From Andrena cerasifolii (lineage: Eukaryota; Arthropoda; Insecta; Hymenoptera; Andrenidae), in contig NC_135119.1 of NCBI RefSeq assembly GCF_050908995.1, forward strand, positions 14,074,001 to 14,138,000: DNA of 64,000 nucleotides. The letters are read 5' to 3'. The notes under the pieces were generated by a model. The model was not told where the DNA came from and did not search any database. It worked only from the letters and a program-made list of their open reading frames with translations. Numbering within the stretch: position 1 is the stretch's first letter; every line of letters starts with the position of its first letter. Below are positions 59,305 to 64,000 of this stretch, in pieces. The position numbers and the translations under genes were made by a program.

Positions 59305-59523
59305 CAATACCCATATCTTCCCTCCCGCAGGCTTTCAGATAATTTGCCAATTTAAAGCTCTGACAATGTGAGTACATTTTCATCGTATTGCGTTTTAAAA
59401 TAATTCTAAGATCGTTCATCGGCACCGATATCTTTCCCCTCACAAGCTTTCAGATAATTTGTCAATTTGAAATTCTGACAATATGAGTACACTTTCATTG
59501 TTTTGCGTTTTTAAATAATTCTT
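59305..59523. repeat. tandem duplication of about 110 bp
   Basis: Two copies (about 59305-59413 and 59419-59523) share CTTTCAGATAATTTG, CAATTT-AAA/GAAA-TTCTGACAAT, GAGTACA and TTTTCAT-GT-TTGCGTTTT. Confidence 0.75.
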
Positions 59524-61946
59524 ATTTATCGACACAAAAGTAAAATTGAAGGAAAGGCTGGGGGACAGATTATACAACATACCATGGCATGGTAAAGTAG
59601 AATCCTCTAAAATGACCAACCGAGGGTACAAGAGATCTGTATTATCGACTGTTACTTGCTCCACGTAAAGTAACGTTGCAGAAACAGTCGTCAGAGGGCA
59701 GTCACGTCCGTAGCAAAATTCTGCTCCCTACAGCTCAACTGTTTAACAAAAATGTATTGCAAGAGCAAACGTATCACGTCTCTTAATTACTACGATGTAT
59801 TAGAGAAATAATTCTTAAAAATACTCCGACAATTTCGTTAAAAATATTGCAAAACCTGAAACCAAAAGCCTCATATTCTATGAAACATTCCCACCTGAAA
59901 TTCCATCGACTGGTCCCTTGAATGAGCAGAGGGGACACTTGTGAATGAACAAATTGTCCACTTCGTGGAAGGAAGGAGATAATTCATTACATCACACGTG
60001 TAACACGTAAGTTCCACGCAACGTCGCGTCGCGTCCCGACACCTCGAGCATACACAATGTTTGCTTTTCCTCCTTCGACGAATTTCACGACGCCACGTTT
60101 CCACTCTGGGAACGATGCGTTGTAAAAAAGGAAGGCAACGCTGGAGTGCTGGAGGCTACCAGCTCGAGAAAGGCCGTCCGGAAAGGTGCGAGAGCGGAGC
60201 TTTTAAAGCTGCACCGCGGTGTTTGCTCGAGAGCCGTGTTAATTCGTCGAACAAATAACCGACGACCAGCGTCAGGCCACGAACGATTCGAGGCCCGCTG
60301 CAAATGATCAGTTCCTCGCGGGCAACACGTGTAGTAAGTGCATTGCGTTCCGTCGCGTTCCGTCGCTGAACTAAAACAAAAGAAGGAAAGAAAACAGAGG
60401 CGCTGAGGGTGTAGTGATCACATTCTGCGGAGTCCTCCAGTTGAGCATGATCGCGTGCAAGGAATCATCCAGGTACTTCTACTTCGGTAGCCATCCTTCC
60501 CTAGTAATAATGTTGAAGGGATGATGTAGATGCGTACCAGCATTTTAAAGAGCTAGCAGACATTGTGGTGTTCATCCTGCTAGCTTGTGGAGAGTTGCGG
60601 ATTAAGTTTCAATCGCGTCATTACTGCTTTGCTGAAGTATTGTTAGAACGCCTGAAACTTTCTGGTGTAGGTCTTCTTCCCGCGGGAGAGTGTTCACGAG
60701 GAACCAAAATACTGTGAGACAGTATGAGCTAGGGAACAAATGGAGGGCCCAGAAGCCAATCAGTGTGACTGCAACTTTCCTTGAAATAAATGTGCCACGT
60801 AGTTGAAAAACCTCTGTATTGTTCAAACTTTCAGTTGATAAATAAACTCAGTCACTGCTCTCAATACGTAAGCAATAATATTGACCACGGAATGACTAAA
60901 GGCGAAATTGTTTAAGAGACAAACGGCCTTAATGCTAATGGACTTACACCGATCGGCTTCCGAGCCCTCCAAATATCGTTCTGTACCTAGGGAAGAGCTG
61001 ACATAAAGCCTGGTTCTGGCGAAGGGATTAGCGCAGACCTCTGCGAGACGAGAATTCAGAGGAAAGTTCGCAAGAGGCATTACGCGAGCGCGCAAACTCC
61101 ACGAGGCACAGCAGAGCCGTTCGAAATAGCGAAACAAGTCGATACGCGCGGAACTTTACGACGCCATGTGGCCAGCCTGGCCGAGGACCGGCGAAGACAA
61201 CGCGGCTGCGAAGGGTGCCACGCGAGCGCGCTGCTTTTACAATACACGTTAAATAACTTTACGAGGCCTCAAGCATCGTAGCAAATTGATTTCGTAACGA
61301 CAATCACGGAATTAACGCACAATAAAAGTATCATGGCGGCAATTAAGCGGGGCACTTGCTTAACTGCGAGCCGCGAGCGGCGGTTCAGTCTCCTTCGAGA
61401 GTGCCGCATGAACGATACGCAAATTGGTATCGAAGTGCTTTAGCATCGTCGCGACGCTCCACAAAACGCATTGTCCATTCAGTTCTTCATCTTGGTCCCG
61501 TCCTACTCGAGAAATTCACACTTGGATCTGTGCTTCCTACTCCAAATTTCATTTCGTTGCGAACTTGTTGCTATTGAATGCTACAAATAGGTACTTATAG
61601 AGACTTTTGTAATCTTCTTCTTAAATAAGTATGTACAGAGTTTGTACAATGTTCCTCGGATGATTGCTTGATAGGTAATCCAAAGCTTTTGTGCGTACCT
61701 TCTTTGTTTATTGCTGCACGCTTATTACCACTGAGATAAGTTGTTGGTAACATTTTTTTAACAATTGCACTTGCAGTCAACCCCCCATACTGTTACTCTA
61801 CCAACCCCGAGCATGGGGCTGGTTGACTATCATGGAAGGTATTAGCAAAACATTAAAAGATTAAGTGAAATGTAATAATTTAATCAGATAGCCAAATAAG
61901 TTTGCCTTATTTATATATATATGAGGAAACCAGTAGATTTCTAATA
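59524..61946. other. long unique non-coding stretch
   Basis: No convincing gene. A short inverted pair (AGTCAACCCCCCAT against GGGGCTGGTTGACT) at about 61776-61830 forms a small hairpin. Frames around 60060-60300 and 60820-61140 lack recognisable content. Confidence 0.4.
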
Positions 61947-62287
61947 CAACCCCTGGCAATAAGTTTGGACGCAAACGCAAAAATACGAAATTAACGAGAA
62001 ACACCAATATTTTTTATGTATAATGTGCAACGGTATATATATGAAACGCGTGGTAATGTTAAATTGGTCTATTTTAAAGTAAAAGCACCAAAAATAATTA
62101 AGAATTTTGTTTATTATATAATACAAAATATGGAAGAAACAAAATGTGTCTGGGAAATAAGTACGGAACGGACAGATGTTCTGGAAAAAAGTATGTAACA
62201 TTATGAATTTGCAAAGAAATTAACAATAATTGTTTCTCGTTAATTTCGTAATTTTGCGTTTGCTTCCAAACTTATTGCCAGGGGTTG
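61947..62287. mobile_element. Tc1-like MITE
   Basis: Inverted ends CAACCCCTGGCAATAAGTTT with TA on both sides (61945-61946, 62288-62289). About 55 bp of each end match closely, including CAAACGCAAAA and ACGAAATTAACGAGAAAC. The CAACCCCTGGCAA start is typical of Tc1-family termini. The interior has no transposase. Confidence 0.88.
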
Positions 62288-62914
62288 TACATAGAAGTAG
62301 AAACACAAAAATAAACCAGCTAAAGGACAAAGAAATAAAAAAGAATCTTATAAAATATAATAATGGTTATAATAATATTCCGCCCACATAATTTATTGAA
62401 AATCATAAACTGAAAAACTGCCCCACCAGCCCCGGTCTCCCCCAAATGCATCGATGGAATAGAAACTTGTTTATCGACGATGTGGATCCTATTTTCTGTG
62501 TCAAAATTGCGTTACCCCGCTGTGGAAGTAGATTGGGACGGTGCTTCTTCTGGTTTAACAGCAGAATTTCGCGCGCGTGCGCTTGTGTATACAATTATTA
62601 ACTGGTTACATTTATGCCTCCCATAATTGGCTTCGTTAAATGAAGAGAGTGACTGAGGAATTAGCTTGCCGGTAATAACCTGGCTATTTATTAACACGTA
62701 AAACGAGGCGCCGCGGGTCTCGCGAACGAACATGTCCGACGCTCGGGTGGACTTCTTCTTTGTCTTCTTTCATTTCGTTTGGAGTAGCAACGTGGTGAGC
62801 CCCACAGAATCTAAAACTTCGCATACGCTGCGGTCTGAATTCAAATTTAATACCTTTTCAAGTAATTATTCACGAATTTGTTTAAACAAAAGGTAGGTGG
62901 TTTCTAGACTTTAA
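62288..62914. other. no recognised content
   Basis: Unremarkable sequence between two transposon relics. Confidence 0.4.
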
Positions 62915-63337
62915 CTAACAAGAAAACATTTCGAAGCCTCCGCATACCGATTTTGACGAGATTTGCAGAATAGTGAAACATATTTGACACGTGTTTTTTG
63001 TTATCGGCAACCGTTCGTATTGAGGGGGTGAAAACAGCCCCTAAAGTTGGGAGTCGAAAACACGTTTTCTAGAATAGGTATCTCAAGTACTACTAGACGT
63101 GGAACAATTTTGTTTAAAGTGTGTGTTTTTAATGACGAATCCAAGCCTTTTCGCAGTTTTTAGAAAATTTCAGAAAATATGTTTTCTATCTCCAACTTTA
63201 GGGGCTCTTTTCAATCCTTCAACACGGACGATTGCCGATGCCAAAGAATGCGTGTCAAATATTTTTCACTAGGTATTCTGCAAATTCGCAGAGTCTCATC
63301 AAAATCGGGGTGTACGGGTTCCATATGTTCCCTTGTA
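62915..63337. mobile_element. foldback MITE with ACAAGGGAACAT-type ends
   Basis: Arms of about 160 bp (62915-63100, 63180-63337) share CCGATTTTGA, GAAA-ATATTTGACACG, ATCGGCAA and CCCCTAAAGTTGG as complements. The right end, read inward, begins ACAAGGGAACATATGG, nearly the same terminus as the element at 50114-50553 although the interiors differ. Confidence 0.75.
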
Positions 63338-64000
63338 AGTATATCTACACTGTGATAAATGGAAGACAATGTTTTCTTTGACGGTAGGTCTCGTCGGTTG
63401 TTTATGACTCACGGTTTCTCTTTCGCCTGAAATTTTCCCTCGTTTCTTCTTCGCCGAAAGGGCGACCAGCTCTCGCTTCTCCTCGGTCGCGCCTTTTATC
63501 CCACTCGAAGGAAACATCCTGCTCCGGTATCCAGACTTTTCATCGTTTATTATTTCGCCCTAAAAGGAAACTGACCCGCTGGCCTACATTCCATCTGTTT
63601 TCACTTCCTGCACGCGCAAAAGGATTTCGCGGAATGCTGGGAGAAAAGGATTCCCAAGCTACAACGATTTCACCATCTCCAAAAAAGCCTCTGAGTCTGA
63701 CGATAAATTGTTGAGTGGGTATCATTGATCAGTGGCGCACTCAAGATTCAATTTTGGCGGGAGGGATTCAAAGTTGAGGGGATGAAAATATTTTTAATGC
63801 AAATTCAATAAAATTCATTAGAATAAATTACAGTGTTCTTTTCTTTGTACAAAGCTCTTCAGCCGTGATTACATCAGTCTCCTTTTTTCTTCTTCTTTGG
63901 GGGGTGCTAGACTCCCTTGGCCTCCCTCTGGGTGCGCCAATGCATTCGATGCTATCCTCACAAAAATAAAAATTTCAGAATACCTAAGTAGTGATAAAAC
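63338..64000. other. no recognised gene
   Basis: Only short frames. I see no repeat structure or coding signal up to the window end. Confidence 0.4.

Noticed and set aside
1..64000. CRISPR arrays, operons, bacterial terminators
   Set aside because: The gene structure is eukaryotic; tandem repeats here have no spacer layout of a CRISPR array.
1..64000. tRNA and rRNA genes
   Set aside because: None recognised on either strand; only U6 snRNA was identified with confidence. A tRNA search program would be needed to exclude them.

Overview
The window looks like an insect nuclear genome, most likely hymenopteran. It is AT-rich, has many short-intron genes with GT-AG splice sites, a polymerase III U6 snRNA gene, and dense short inverted-repeat transposon relics. 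I assigned no species. All gene models were spliced by hand from reading frame, splice sites and remembered family motifs; no database was searched.

Layout. 0-7.2 kb: RpL12 (+), Derlin-1 (-) and TRAP-alpha/SSR1 (-), the last two being ER membrane proteins. 8.9-18.3 kb: PICK1 (+) and GPAA1 (+). 18.3-20.9 kb: a transposon-rich gap with a hAT MITE, a PIF/Harbinger scrap, a dispersed repeat and an internally deleted mariner. 21.0-29.8 kb: a short MOV10-like SF1 helicase (+), PIGU (-), U6 snRNA (-), a small SMIM20-like membrane protein (+) and WDR45/WIPI4 (-). GPAA1 and PIGU are two subunits of the same enzyme, the GPI transamidase, and lie about 6 kb apart.

30.9-43.7 kb is the most unusual part. 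Two seemingly identical 550-bp hAT-type elements in direct orientation bound an 11.6-kb block with no recognisable protein gene. The outer flanks carry one 8-bp duplication (GTTCCTTT) and the inner flanks another (GTGCCACC). This is the signature of a composite unit that moved as a whole, or of a circle that recombined into an existing element. The block holds a degenerate array of about 512 bp period, a recent 1.5-kb tandem duplication, a 25-bp minisatellite, a recurring GAGC-N6-GCTC hairpin module and a hairpin of pre-miRNA size. It separates WDR45 from TOP3B, which would otherwise be a close divergent pair.

43.9-48.8 kb: TOP3B (+), 14 exons, with foldback transposons filling intron 3 and a hAT MITE filling intron 12. 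48.8-64 kb: no convincing host gene; several inverted-repeat elements, a 5'-truncated LINE, a Tc1-like MITE, and long stretches of plain sequence that may be intergenic or part of a large intron.
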